NCBI RefSeq assembly: GCF_964355755.1
Contig: NC_092679.1
Location: forward strand, 7,998,001 to 8,062,000
DNA from: Antedon mediterranea
Taxonomy: Eukaryota; Echinodermata; Crinoidea; Comatulida; Antedonidae
Reading direction: 5' to 3'
DNA length: 64,000 bases
Shown one piece after another: positions 37,189 through 50,100 of the stretch; position 1 is the stretch's first letter; every line of letters starts with the position of its first letter. Below the pieces are notes generated by a model, which saw nothing but the letters and a program-made list of their open reading frames with translations, had not been told where the DNA came from and did not search any database. A program made the position numbers and the translations under genes.

Positions 37189-38119
37189 ACCAAACTCTTT
37201 ATCTTGCTAATAATAGATAGAGATACTGCTACTACGTCATTAATGGCGTTTTCTCTATTTATCAGTTGAACACATTAAAGACAAGACAAGACACAATGCA
37301 TAAATATACGTTTAACAAGTTTATTATTAAGTACTGATTGTATAAAAAAAATTAAAATGTATTTAAAAAATCTATTTACAAAAAGGTCCCTGAAACCGTA
37401 AATCTAAAAAAAATGATTAAAAAATGTTGAATATTGTATTAAATATATATGAAAGACATGTATATAAGAGTCAAAGTTTGTAAATTAATTTACATAAATG
37501 TATGCATTATATTTGTTTTTAAATATATTCTATTTTCCAACCAAATAACCATTAACAATTTTTGAAATGCTGGCACAAATATATTATTAAATCTTTTAAC
37601 CACCACCATATAGTTGATGTAGAAACTCACACAAAAGACGTTTTAGCAGAAAGTTGATCAAACAAGATGGAATGTATACTTGTTTCTATGACAACCATCT
37701 CATGATGCAGAATCATGGCACCTGGATAATTCAAAGGCAAGACTTAATGTAGGCTAACTGCTTTGTAACTTGCATATAATAGTATACACATAATGTTATA
37801 TTCTTAGCTAATTTGAATTTCGAAGACACATTACTGGTTGGAATTGCATCATTCACCATGTCACACAAAAAGCTGACCATGCAATAGTCATCATCATCAT
37901 CATTAACAATGGAGAAAATAATACATGTCACATGATACGAAATAAACCAATTAAATGGCAAGGATACACTCACTTAGTGTGTTACTGTAAGAATAAATAA
38001 CAAATATGGGAAATAAACAAAATAGAAAATTGGCATTAACAATGGTAATAATACTGCACTTTCCTGATAATATTCAAGCACAGCCCTCTACTGCACGGTA
38101 ATATATAATTTTCTACTAA
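37189..38119. other. Gene-free stretch
   Basis: AT-rich with short frames only. A (CAT)n-like run near 37885-37902. Confidence 0.4.
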
Positions 38120-40333
38120 TCTATATTATAAGTGAGAGAGTTTGTACGTCTGTCTGTCTGTTTGTTTGTTTGTTCGTTATACAAATTTTTGTTACTGCAC
38201 GCAATCTTACATATGGGGTATCAAAATGACCGCAATTGTACCGGAAATGTTCTAAGCTATATTTGAACATCATCTGCCACCTAGGATCCAAGTTAGGGAC
38301 CAAAATGTGGTCAAAACCCCCACTTTCAATGTTTGTTCGTTATACAAATTTCTGTTTCTGCACGTAACCATACGTATGGGGTATCAAAATGATGGCAATT
38401 GTACCCGGAAGGTTTTAAACTACATTTAAAAAATTCCCCCGACTCCTGGGGTTTTTGTGGGTGTGGGGTAGTTTGTGATGTCATTTTTGCTAGGGCTCGG
38501 GGTTGTAGGCTATCAAATTGTACAATTATACTACAAAAGTTTTACAGTATTTGAATTATCCTCAGCAAGGCGTTTGGGGAATTATAGATATAGATATACA
38601 TATTTTATTCATTAACCAATATGACACCTATTCAATTACACATTTAGCAAAGTACTTTAACCATATCCAGCTATGTATCGGTCTCTTGGATTACAGACAT
38701 CCATTTCCTGTGTGAACATACACACGTTCTTTACTGTTACTGTGTTCTACTACTATATTTGAACATCATCCGCCATCTAGGATCGAAATGGTCCATTTTC
38801 GATGTTTGTTCGTTATACAAATTTCTGTTTCTGCATGAAACCATACATATAGGCAAAGAATATTTATCACAAGAATGAGTAATCCGCGATTTTCCCTGTA
38901 ACAGTAATATTGTCCATGTGGTAGGGCGCCGCCATAAGTGTGGATGTATCTGGGATGTATACAACTTTTTGTGACGGTTTCAATAATCAAAGGCTAGACC
39001 ACTGGTAGTATTTTCATGATATAAAAAATGTTATCAACTACATGCCAACATCATGTTAAATACTATTTGGATATTAATTGTTCGTTTTATGCAATTTATT
39101 TAGTAAAAACTGCCGTATAAACAGTTTGCTTTATCAACCGGGCGCTACGATAGCGTGACCGGGCGTGTTGGTGTTTACGCGTTTTCACGAAGGATAATAA
39201 TAATATCATAAAAACAATACTTAATTTACCGGGCGTAGAGTAGTACACGGCAATGGTAAAGAATAGGCCGTGCTGAGTAACGATTCGTTGATTTTTGGTG
39301 TTGCTGTGTTAGGCCTTTTTTGTGAACTAACTTAGCATGTTAGTAAATAATTGTCTGTAAAAGTGAATGTACACTAGTTTGTTAATAAATATGTATTATA
39401 AAATAGTTATTTTTATTTATTATTATTTAGTATGTATACATCCGCCCTTATGAGGGCGGGCATCACTCTCTGGAGCTCTCTGTTACAAATTTTTCATGCA
39501 AAAATCGCGGAATACTCATTCTTGTGATATATATTCTTTGATATAGGGTATCAAAATTATAGCAAATGTACTGGGAAGGTTTTAAACGACATTGCAAAAA
39601 TCCGGGGATTTGGTTAGATAGGGTGTGGGAGTTGAGGTTCAGAAGGTTGTGGGGATTTTGCTTAGGCTAGGGGTAGTTGGCTATCAAATTGACCAGAATT
39701 GTAGTTAGATAATGTATTTTAATTATCCCTGGGAAGGGGCATGGAGTTTGAGGTGGGGATGTAAGCTTATCACCATGTCCGAAACTGTATTGGGAATGTT
39801 TTAAAAACTTTTGAAAACTGCTTCTGAGGGATTATGGATTGGGAGTGCTGGCTAACATAATTTGTACTGGAATCGTCTTAAACACATCACCCAGTACCTG
39901 GGGTGTGTTTGGAGGGGAGGAGAAGGAGCGAAAATATTGGCATAATGAAGTAGTCTATATGATTGGAATTGGAATAGGAAAAGTTACTACATTTGAACTG
40001 TCCAGGGGAGGAGTTAAGGTTTGTTGATTGTGGTTGGGATGGCGAGAGTATCAAAATTAGATATTTTAATTATCAGCCAATATGACACCTATTCATTTAT
40101 ACAGTTTACAACGTACTTAAAACATACACCTATCATAGCTATGTACACCCCTACCCCTAAAGTTGAATTGAAATTTGTCCTGGGAAGTATTTGTTTTATA
40201 AAAAGAGTGTGAGGTGTTATTGGAAGAGGGCTGGAGGTTGGTGAGTATAGGGAGACACTGGGGTCGGGTGTTATGTACTGAGAAAGCTTTAAACTAATTT
40301 TGAAACCCGCCCTGGGGCGGGTATACTTGCTAG
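38120..40333 (+). mobile_element. Helitron, non-autonomous
   Basis: The 5' end is TCTATATTATAAGTGAG after an A, and the 3' end is CTAG (40330-40333) before a T. Eight bases before CTAG ends a perfect 8-bp hairpin, ACCCGCCC/GGGCGGGT, with a TG loop (40305-40322). TC start, hairpin, CTRR end and insertion between A and T are the defining Helitron marks. Inside are several diverged copies of GGTATCAAAAT and GTTCGTTATACAAATTTCTG. No Rep/helicase. Interrupted by the TIR element at 38854. Confidence 0.85.
38854..39540. mobile_element. 687-bp TIR element nested in the Helitron
   Basis: Ends share CAAAGAATAT and ATCACAAGAATGAGTA plus CCGCGATTTT in inverted order, flanked by ATATAGG at 38847-38853 and 39541-39547 (7 bp). 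The undamaged Helitron repeat at 38210 reads ACATATGGGGTATC, consistent with the rejoined site. Another hairpin, CCGCCC/GGGCGG, lies near 39442-39460. Non-coding. Confidence 0.8.
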
Positions 40334-40555
40334 TTAATTATATGTACTAACTTGCTATGAATTATTAATGTACAGTACTAACAATACAGTGGACATGTAT
40401 AATGTATATTGTACAGTAAAATAATAATAAAATATTGCTAATGGTAACAACCATGGCATTATTAGAATTTAGCCCTCCAAGCCCAGTTGTAACGTTTTTA
40501 ACATACAGGCAATCACTGTATTGAGTAAATTAGTTGTTTTATTATATTTGTTGGT

Positions 40556-40806
40556 ATGGAAGTTGAGTGTACGACCTCACATGAGTTCATGGAAGTTGAG
40601 TGTACGACCTCACATGAGTTCATGGAAGTTAAGTGTACGACCTCACATGAGTTCATGGAAGTTGAGTGTACGACCTCACATGAGTTCATGGAAGTTGAGT
40701 GTACGACCTCACATGAGTTCATGGAAGTTAAGTGTACGACCTCACATGAGTTCATGGAAGTGTACGACCTCACATGAGTTCATGGAAGTGTACGACCTTA
40801 CATGAG
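40556..40806. repeat. 33-bp minisatellite derived from the TMEM179 stop region
   Basis: About 7-8 copies of GAAGTTGAGTGTACGACCTC plus ACATGAGTTCATG; the last two copies lack part of the unit. Read on the minus strand each copy contains GAACTCATG followed by TGA, and the copy nearest the gene is GAACTCATG TAA, the real end of TMEM179. The 33-base period leaves several frames open on both strands; these are not genes. Confidence 0.95.
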
Positions 40807-43800
40807 TTCAGGTTCTTGGTATTGGCCAAGAAGACGCTGCCTTTCACGCATCAAACTTCTCATAATGTCTTCTTGTTGGTGATACTGAAACAGTTTAGCT
40901 GATGAAAATGCCATCTCCACAAACCAAACAAACAGGGAGAACCACAGACCAAACTATATGCAGATCAAACACATGTTTTATTATTCAATTTTTGTACTAG
41001 AGAAGTAGACATCTTTGGGAGCATTGGCTTTAGTTAAAATGGACCTGAAATGGATTTTCGATTTTTTTCATTTTAGAATGATGTTTTGGGGGCTATTAGG
41101 TGTTGCTAGAATGTATATTGGTACAAAATATAAATTGGCCCTTTTGGGGAAAGCCCCATTTGAAAATCAAAAAAATTCGCGGGTGACGTCACTTTGCGAA
41201 TATATTCCTATCCCTCCAATGGACAATTTGCAGTTTTTTGGCTATAACTCTTGAAATCTATGGAGTATTTTCTAAAAAATGCTTGTGCATTTGCAGAAAC
41301 GTATTTAGAATTTTTTTAGATAAAATTATTACCGTATAAACAGTTATTCATCGAGTAAATGACAATTTAAAATCTTAAAATCAACGTTTTTTTTCTGGCA
41401 ATACCGAAGTTGGCCTGGCAACGTTGTCCGGGATACAGCTCCGTGCGCAATGATGCGTATCCATATTTTCCGTTCGTGTATTTTGTATCGTTCGTAATTT
41501 ATACTGCTAAAAATAATGTGCTAGTTTCTTTAGTTTTTAGTTTAGCAGAATTAAATTAGTAATATGAGATGATAATTTATTTTATTTTTTATTTATTACG
41601 GTATATATAAAATTACAAAAACAATAGCACATAGCTAATAACGTTTGTATTACAATAAAAAATATTGAAATGAAATCTATAAAAACTACAAAAATAAATT
41701 CGGAATATACAATTACAAAATTTCACAATTATTCACTAAAATTTAAAATATTAAGAATCTTAAAATATATACACAATTTTGGAAAATACAATTGCACTTT
41801 TATTTAAAAAAACGAAAAATTTACATTATAATATACTAAAGTAAAACCTATCTGCACTGTTCTTTATTTGATTATTATTATTATTATCTTTTAGTATAGG
41901 TGGCAACATTGCACAATTATTCACTAAAATATTCACAACATTAAAAATGTTTTATTTGTCACGAATCAGGCAGTTCGAAAACGAATTTTATTCATACAGT
42001 ATTTTACTTTGGCTTGACATAGAGCGCAGCAAGTTGTTGATATCGCTTTGGTCCTTGGATGCACATGAAACGGAGCCTCGCCGCATGATGTGGGTGGTGG
42101 ATCGACTCCGTGCAATGGATTGGGGGCCTAGGCCTAGTAAAGGTTTGGGAGGTAGGCCTTCTAAATTCGGGTTTTAGAACAAACGAAGTACATTTTAGGG
42201 ACCTATATTTCAACAACATTAGATATTGAATAAATTAGTATTAGTGTCAACGCTTCGCGTATCTTTCCAGGCCGTCGTTCATTCACTGACTATCGGGCGG
42301 CATACACGCTCTCGATATCATCGTGTGTATATGTGACGTCGTGAATATAGAGGCTTCCGACGGCCGTTGAAATAGAATATTGCAATGCCGTGAGTAATTT
42401 TCGCTAATTTACCATGGTATCTTAAAATTTCGTTTTTACTCAAAATACTATACATTTTGTTTTTATTTGTATGGGTTTGTGTTAATTTGATACATTTAAA
42501 TAACATGTGTGAATTTCTTGAAAATCGAAATTCCATTTCAGGTCCATTTTAAGGGAATGGGTTTGGCCAAAACTAGTAACTAATCCTAATAATAATGCCA
42601 CTTACCAGTGTTATTCCAAACTGAATGCTAAACTTAGATGCATCAATATGTGCATGTTTCCAAATGTTGGCATATCCTACCATTTCACACCTACATACAC
42701 AAAGTCATACTGTTAATCAATATGCTAACATGAAATTTAAATTAGATTGGGTTGAGTTTAAAATTGCATATTATTTATATATATATTTAAAAGAACCCAC
42801 ATTAATCAAGATTATGGGTAAATTAGATAGTACTGTATACCATTGGGCGATTCCAGGCTAAAATAAAGAGAATACTTTATTCAGTGATTTCTAGCTTTAC
42901 CGAGTTGTATGAATATTGACCTAATGGGTGTGTAGACCGAGTGTCTTGTTTTATTACTTGGCGTTAACTTACGATCTTACAAAATTGTCAGAAGTGACCG
43001 AATTGCACCAACTCATGAAACCGATGGTAACGATAAGGCAACAGATCATGACCAGGAAGGCAAACATCAAGGTTGATAATGTTGTCAGAAAAACTCCAAT
43101 AAATGAACTGTAAACAAAAATCATCAATGTCATTAAATATCCATTCAAAGCATTTTTGTAGTAGGAATTTATTTCCCTAATGCTGAATGAAATAATATTT
43201 GGTAATATTGTACTGTACAGTATGTCAGGCTCAGAGCAGTCCTAACCTTGTGAAGGTTACTTCAATTTCTGAAAGAATTAAGCTTGAAATTTGTAATATA
43301 CCATTCATAATCAATTCCAAGCAGGTGGCTTCTCTCTGGTAGGATTTGTTTCTCTGGTAGGTATCTGGTGGTGTTTCGTAAGATCCCCCGGCCTCTAAAT
43401 CGTAAGTGTAAATATGGGGTACTATAGAGGGTCTGAAAAAAGTGACTGACACAACACCAAGTGAAGTAGGAATTTTTGTTTAAAAATAAAATATATATTT
43501 TAATATTAATTACTGTATTAATTAATATTAATATGTATCCACTAACACATTTTTTACCTGTCCGTGTCATTTGCTAGATGTATTGATAACCGAACAATCT
43601 GCACAAATGAGAGAATTATCTGGCAAACACCAATGAATATAGTAAAATTGCAGTAACCTGATGCACCCCAATTATCCACATAAAATGATAACCCAGTGGT
43701 GTTGTTGGAGTCGTAATGTCCTGAAGCGAACAGCAGACATTTCCCTTCGAATGCCTGATTGTATGAAAACATAGGCGGTAAGACAAACAGGGAAAGTAAA

Positions 43801-43856
43801 AGTAATAAAACAAATCCACAAACTTGGCTTAACACCAACAGATTACCAAAACCCAT
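40798..43856 (-). CDS. TMEM179: TMEM179-family four-helix membrane protein
   Basis: Role unknown in general; vertebrate TMEM179 is a small four-pass membrane protein. Minus-strand exons 43558-43856, 42973-43107, 42606-42690 and 40798-40953 join in phase to 224 residues (human TMEM179 233). The first exon opens MGFGNLLVLSQVCGF with a hydrophobic helix and an N-glycosylation site near NNTTG. Exon 2 has IGVFLTTLSTLMFAFLVM and GFMSWCNSVTS, matching VGFTMWCDTIT of the vertebrate protein; exon 3 starts SCEM and ends FSIQFGITL; exon 4 has FGLWFSLFVW and KLFQYHQQEDIMRSL. The donor of exon 2 is ATC|GTAAGT at 42972; an earlier GTAAG would break the frame. The last codons fall in the first unit of the 33-bp minisatellite. 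Intron 3 holds a TTAA element. Confidence 0.88.
41038..42548. mobile_element. 1.5-kb element with TTAA target duplication in TMEM179 intron 3
   Basis: Left end AATGGACCTGAAATGG, then ATTTTCGATTT; right end the complement of the same words. TTAA borders both sides (41034-41037, 42549-42552). No transposase recognised. Confidence 0.75.
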
Positions 43857-44152
43857 TATGAAAGATTTTCAATTAATTTTTATAAATAAAACTTTAAATG
43901 TAGAAAACAGCTTGAAAACAGTCATCACAAACTCTCTACTGTCTAGGCCTAATCGATAGCCGAAAAATGAGAGTGAAAAACAACTGTCTAAAGGGGGCGT
44001 AAATCACAAATAATCCACACACAAAAAAAAATAAAAAGAGACTCGAGTGAAGTCCGCCCTCAAGTTATAGCCATGGCGCGGCGCGGCGTTGCGCTATTTC
44101 TTTTTCGCAGGAATCGAACCGAGCCGAGACTCGAAAGAGCAGCTGATTCAAC
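43857..44152. promoter_or_regulatory. Divergent TMEM179/PRPF39 promoter region
   Basis: The two start codons face away from each other across 296 bp. The PRPF39 side is GC-rich (GGCGCGGCGCGGCG, about 44074) with a GCCATGGCG word; mid-region has AAGGGGGCGT (43990), an Sp1-like site. No TATA box near either start. Both 5'UTRs must lie here unless non-coding exons exist. Confidence 0.6.
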
Positions 44153-47100
44153 ATGGAAAATAAGGAGTCTGAAAATAATCTAAGTAATCCGTTATTTGAT
44201 AAAGAATTATTTAGTGATCCAGCTGGAGGTAATTGAACTTAAGATATTTGTGATTTAATTTGAATTAATTTTGAAACATAATAATATATATTTGCTAGGA
44301 TTAGTATGAGTAGGCCAGGCATAAAAATTGAACTGTGTGTGTTTTTTGTGCAAGAGGGCCTCACGCGTACTCGCTCGATTAGATGGCGTAGGCGTAGGTA
44401 GGTAGGCCTGAACTAGAAAAGTAGAAGAAGCCTAGGCTTTATGAATTTACTTCTGCTCTTGCATTATTATTGTATTGGTCCTACCTTTATTAGTAGTACT
44501 GTATAGTAACTAATGGCCTACCTACACAATTATTAGGCCTACCTAGTTTTAAATTGTGCTGCTTTTAAAATAAAAAACAACATTTGCAAACAAAAGTACA
44601 CCTATGTTCTCACCAGCATGTCATAAGAGGTGGTCGGCTGACTGATGGTACTCTTGAACGTAAAATTTATCTGTAGTTTGGCATCCGTAAACATAGACCG
44701 TGGCAAAAACCCTGTATGTATTAGATTATGTGCATGACTACTGTAATTTTGTTGCGTTTTTACTTTCCCAGATAATGGAATTGGTGGTGATAACCTAATA
44801 GTAATCGATGAATTAAGTTTTGGAGGTGATGGTGACCTTGAGCCTCCATTCCAAGAGCAGCTAGAAAACTTTTTAGAGTCTACTGGAGTGGAAGAAACAA
44901 TTGATCCACCAATTGCTGGTGCTTCTGGTGAAGAAAGTAATGCAAGTACTATAGTATCGCAAACTGAGCAGGAGGAACCTATGCAAGTTGCAGAAGATAC
45001 TGCAAAGAGTGTTGTGGTGGAGCAGACAACCACTAACAAGGAAAATATAAAAAGTGAAGGTGCTGATGACAGTGAGGTTCAGAATATGGAAGCTGTAAAG
45101 GAAGAGGAAACACCTAAAAAGAAAGAGGAAACAACTGGAAAAGAGGCAGAAATGGAAGTAGCAAAACCTGAAGTAAAAGAAGAAAGTAAGGATGTTGATA
45201 TGAAAGATGAGGGTGAATCTGCTAAACAGGAAGTAGTAGATGAAAAGAATAAGGACAATGATAAAGAAACAGAGGCAAAACCAGGTGATAAAACAGAAAT
45301 TAAGGAGGAAAAATCAGATGAAAAAGAAGACAAGCAGGAAATTAAGGATGAAAAACCTAATGATACAATGACAAAAAAAGAGAGAGATGCTAAAATAAAA
45401 AGTGACAAGATTTCTCAAGAGCTGGAACATCACTGGAAAGCCGTAAACAAAAACCCAAGTGACTTTACGTCTTGGAGCTATTTTCTGCATTTTGTAGAAA
45501 CTGGGGTAAGTATTCACTTACAGCAATTAGTATCCACTTACAGCAATACTCTGTCATTAGTTTTTAATTTTGTTGTTGTATTAAAATGAAATTAAAGATT
45601 AATGTTAATTAGCAAAAAATGTGTTTTGTTGCAACAGGGTCATCTTGAACCAGCCAGGAAGGCATTCACAGAATTTTTTAGTCGATACCCATACTGCTAT
45701 GGATACTGGAAGAAGTATGCTGATATGGAGAAGAAAAATGGGAATTTAGACAAAGCAAAGGAGGTAAGTAGCTAATCTAATCCATCCTAATCAAACTAAC
45801 ACCTTTTGCATTGCAGGGCATAACCATTTACTTCTAATTTTCTATAGATAGGCTCTAATCACTATTTCCAAATTTATTTGTTTAGCTGGTGATCTGAAAA
45901 TGGTAAGTAGTGTTCCAAAAGATCCGGAGTTTCTATAGCCAAGTGAGTTTCTATAGGCAATTACCGGTACAAATGGTCCGTTTATGGTCCACAAGATTTC
46001 ATATGAAAGTTGTTGACTCCCATTTTTTGCACAGGAAACTTTAGCAGATTTCAATAGTCAGAGCAACGTGGAACATTTTCTGGAAGCACGTGCTTAACTC
46101 GGCAAAGACAATGGAGTGGTCAATGCACAGGTTTTTTTCATTTCTTGTTTATGCCGATATCCATTTTTCTAATCGGTCAGTAATAGCTAGGCAGCTTTTT
46201 TGGAATGTCTTTTAGACATCGAAATTGGCAAGCTAGTATTAAACTGATAGATTGTATTCGCATGCATCCTGATCATTTATTTATTAATTATCTATCAGTT
46301 TTTACTAAGCTTGTTTTTTACTTTGTACAATGTTTTTAAGATGTTGAGATGTTATATTTGCAGGTTTTTGTACAAGGTTTGAAAGCAATTCCCCTAAGTG
46401 TTGAATTATGGATCCATTTCATCAACTTTACAATGCAGAATACCAAGGAAGATGAGGAAAGAGTTGAAACTATCAGAAAGTATAAACATAACATTATTTA
46501 GTTTACATATTAGAAATAATCTTGTTTATATACCTAACCCTTTATTTTTTAGGACTAAATAAAGGTTTCACTGATAATCCACATTCAAAATATTTACCAT
46601 TAATCAGTCCAAAATACTGGTCTTCTTTGGAGCAGGGTTTACAGCAGTATAGTACATTCTACATTTTTTTTAAATGAAAAGAACAGCAACATGTGATACA
46701 ACAATGTCTTTTGTTACTTTTGAAAACGGTTATACTTTAGTTTTTTTCAATTGATGTGTTTAACTTTCCATTTAAATGAATGTTATTACTGTAGTATTCT
46801 ACATATGTAAGTTTATTTATTGTTGTTTGTAGACTCTTTGAACAAGCTATTGAAGCAGCTGGAACAGATTTTAAATCCGATAAACTTTGGGATATGTATA
46901 TCAAATTTGAAAGAGAGCAGAAGGATGCAAAACGACTGACTCACATATATGATCGACTGATTCGAATTCCCACACAACTCTACAGTCATCATTTTGAGAA
47001 GTGAGTGAATACATTTTTAATTTCATCTTATTAATTTGTATACTATTCAACCAAGAGGAGTAAGGAGTACTGAGAGAGTTAGGGTTAAACGAATAAATTT

Positions 47101-50100
47101 GGTTAATAAATGAGGCGCTCCAGCTCAAAATCAGCATCCAGATCAGTTTTTTTAATTCCTATCTTTTTATAAATTCCTATTCTTTACATATTAAGCTTTA
47201 CAATGATATATCATACATTAAATTTAGTTGAACCTATCCAAAGTTATAAGCAGAAAACTAAACAGCACTTTCACTAAAAGGAAATCCAGGTTTTAGAGGA
47301 AAATGACTTTGAAATCAACAGAGCGTAAACTGTGCTGGTTTTGGAAAAGGACAGTCAAAACACCATAGCAACAGTAAAGTTCCCATTGTCTGATTCTAAA
47401 GAAATTTTGCACACACAATAACAATACAATAAAGAACATTAGTTGTTAAAATCATTAATTTATTTCAACATTATCATTTTCAAAACCAGTATTTTCTCAA
47501 CTGAATGCCAACAAAATGAAGGTCGACAAAGCATGACACTGAGAAAATTTATATACACATTTTTGAATTACTGTATTAAATGAAAGTATAAAATAAAAGT
47601 ATAAATAAAAGTATATTAATAAATTGCTATTAAAGTTATTGCCCTGTTAAAAAAGTTAAACCAGTATGAGATGATCGTCAAAAAATTTCATTTAATAGAA
47701 AAGTGAATAGATTGCACATTAAAATATAAATACAAAACAAATAAAAATTAAAATATTTGACCAGTTAAAATTGCCGCAACTGTCACTTAAAATCAATATT
47801 AATTTTATTTCAAATAAATAAATTGCTAATTCTTCCTCAAATTGTTTTAGGCAAACGTTTTTGTCGGGTCCGTTACCACATCTGCAGCGTTTGAATGATC
47901 GGATTTTCTGCAGTTCTCATTTTGAATGTTACACCAATCTGCAGTTTTGTCACAACTAAAGAAAAACAAATACAGTCAGTTTAATTTAACAAACAAGCAT
48001 GAATGTATTTGTAAAAATCAAATAAAATGTACTTACAGAGGCATTTCATTACATCTAAGGACGTCTACCCTCTGGATAACGGGTATAGGATGGCCATTCT
48101 CCACTTCGTTATCGTCAGCAAAAAGTACTAGACCTAGGCTAGCTAGGGCTAGGCCTAGTTGGTCATCATGAGTTGGTTGAGATTACTTCAGCATCCTCAT
48201 TATTAAAATAAAACCAAAATCATTGGCACCATTTAACGTATCTAGAATTTCCTTAGGCGGGTCCTTCCGAGACATTACGAACGTATTGCGAAAAATCAGT
48301 AATATAAATAATAGTTATCGCTCGCTAGATGAATAAAGTATGTTTTCGTGAGAATTTCCCTGGAACATGTGTTGTTCGATCTACTTCGCGCAGGCGCGGT
48401 AGCCAGATCGAAGCGTAAACATAGCAAATGCGCATGCTCAGTAATGATGTAATGAAAATTGACCAATCAGCAACGTAGATTTTGCAGATTTGTTTGGGCA
48501 AGATAGCAACAACAAGACGGCAATAAGACGATGTTTAATTGGTTAGAATAATATTTTTCCAACGAATCAAGGGCAGGGTTAGATAGAATAAAATCTAAGC
48601 TTTCTGCCGATACCAAACATGGCGGAGTTTGCGAAGGAGAAAGCCGATGATACTTCTAGCGAAAAATGGAGTATTTTATTGTCGTTCGGGTACATTTTTG
48701 TTTTCAGATATTTTAAAAGAAACACACTTCAAAGATTACGGAATTTAACACATTTTTATTTATTGGTTCATAATAAGACTTCGTGGGTAGGTAAAACACA
48801 TATCAATAATTCATATTATGTAAAAAAAATTAAATTGAAAATTTTTTCAAATTCGCTGAAATTGAACTTTGTGATAGTTATTACATAGGTTGGTCTATTG
48901 CGACACAGCGCCGCTTTTGAGCTGGAGCGCCTCAAATGTCTCACTAGACTCTGAATTTGTTTTCCATTACAGTGCCTGAGCATCAATAGGCAATGTCTTG
49001 AACATAAAACAAAATGCGATAATAGTAATAACACAAAAAGTTCTGTATACAGTATCAAACTTTATGTGACAACAGAATATGCATGATGTCATATCACTTG
49101 TATTTGGGCATATCACTACTGCATTTAAGCATATTTCTACCATATTTGGGCACATTACATCTTAGTCACAAAAATTACCTTTTGCAAGGTTCAAGAAACA
49201 CCTAAACAGTCAACCAATCAAAGATGTTCTGTCAGACGCTGAACATGAAAAGCTTCGACTGGAATTTCTTGACGACATTGAAGCTGAGCTTGAGGCGTCT
49301 ATGAAAGATGATGAAACGGATATCCCAGGCGGAGATGTTGCACCCCCAGGCCTTGATGATGCCCCACCAGGAGTAAGCGATGAACCCCCAGACGACCAAC
49401 AAAAAAAGAGTACTATTAAAGAGGTTAGTAACACAGTGATCATTTGAGCTGAAGATAAATAACTAAATTTAACATTTATAAATTATTATACAAATAAAAA
49501 AGCAATTTTTCCCGAATGTTCAGTGTATAGAACCACTTTCCTTGTTTTTGAAGAAATTTGTTTTTTTTAATTGTTTTTTATTAAAAGTATATGTGATATT
49601 GTAAGTGATTTTGAGATTTAAAAAAATTTCTATATTAGTTTTTGGGTCAAAATACGTACTTTGACGTATATTTTACTGAATAATTAATCTTTATAGATGA
49701 AAAATGAAGGAGATCAAATTAAAGAAAAAGCGTTGAAAAGTCGCAATGCAATTCATAAAGAAACTGAACAGGAAGTGAGCAAGAGATGGACTTTTGAAGA
49801 AGCTGTAAGTTAATATTTAATATGTGTGTCACCATCCACCATATGCATTAGTTATACCCATCCTACAATATATACAAGTTTATACTTTTAGAGGGAGCTA
49901 ACAATAAATAAGAAATATACTGGTGGTGTAAATCCTATTGTCCTTTTTCTTTCAGATTAAAAGACCTTATTTCCATGTCAAGCCATTGGAGAAACCACAA
50001 CTTAAAAACTGGATTGAGTATCTAGATTTTGAGATTGCTGAAGGAATGTTAGAACGAGTGGTGATTCTTTTTGAAAGGTGCCTTATTGCCTGTGCTCTCT

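Noticed and set aside
40513-40805. Three overlapping repetitive open frames
   Set aside because: By-product of the 33-bp minisatellite next to the TMEM179 stop.
43231-43570. Minus frame with possible acceptor between TMEM179 exons 1 and 2
   Set aside because: Exon 1 joins exon 2 in phase and matches the family; including this piece would insert unrelated sequence.
44602-45408. Antisense frames over PRPF39 exon 2
   Set aside because: Mirror of the Lys/Glu-rich coding sequence.
47870-47955. THAP-like RIFCSSHFE reading on plus
   Set aside because: Isolated short reading antisense to the better-supported minus exon, lacking the other THAP residues.
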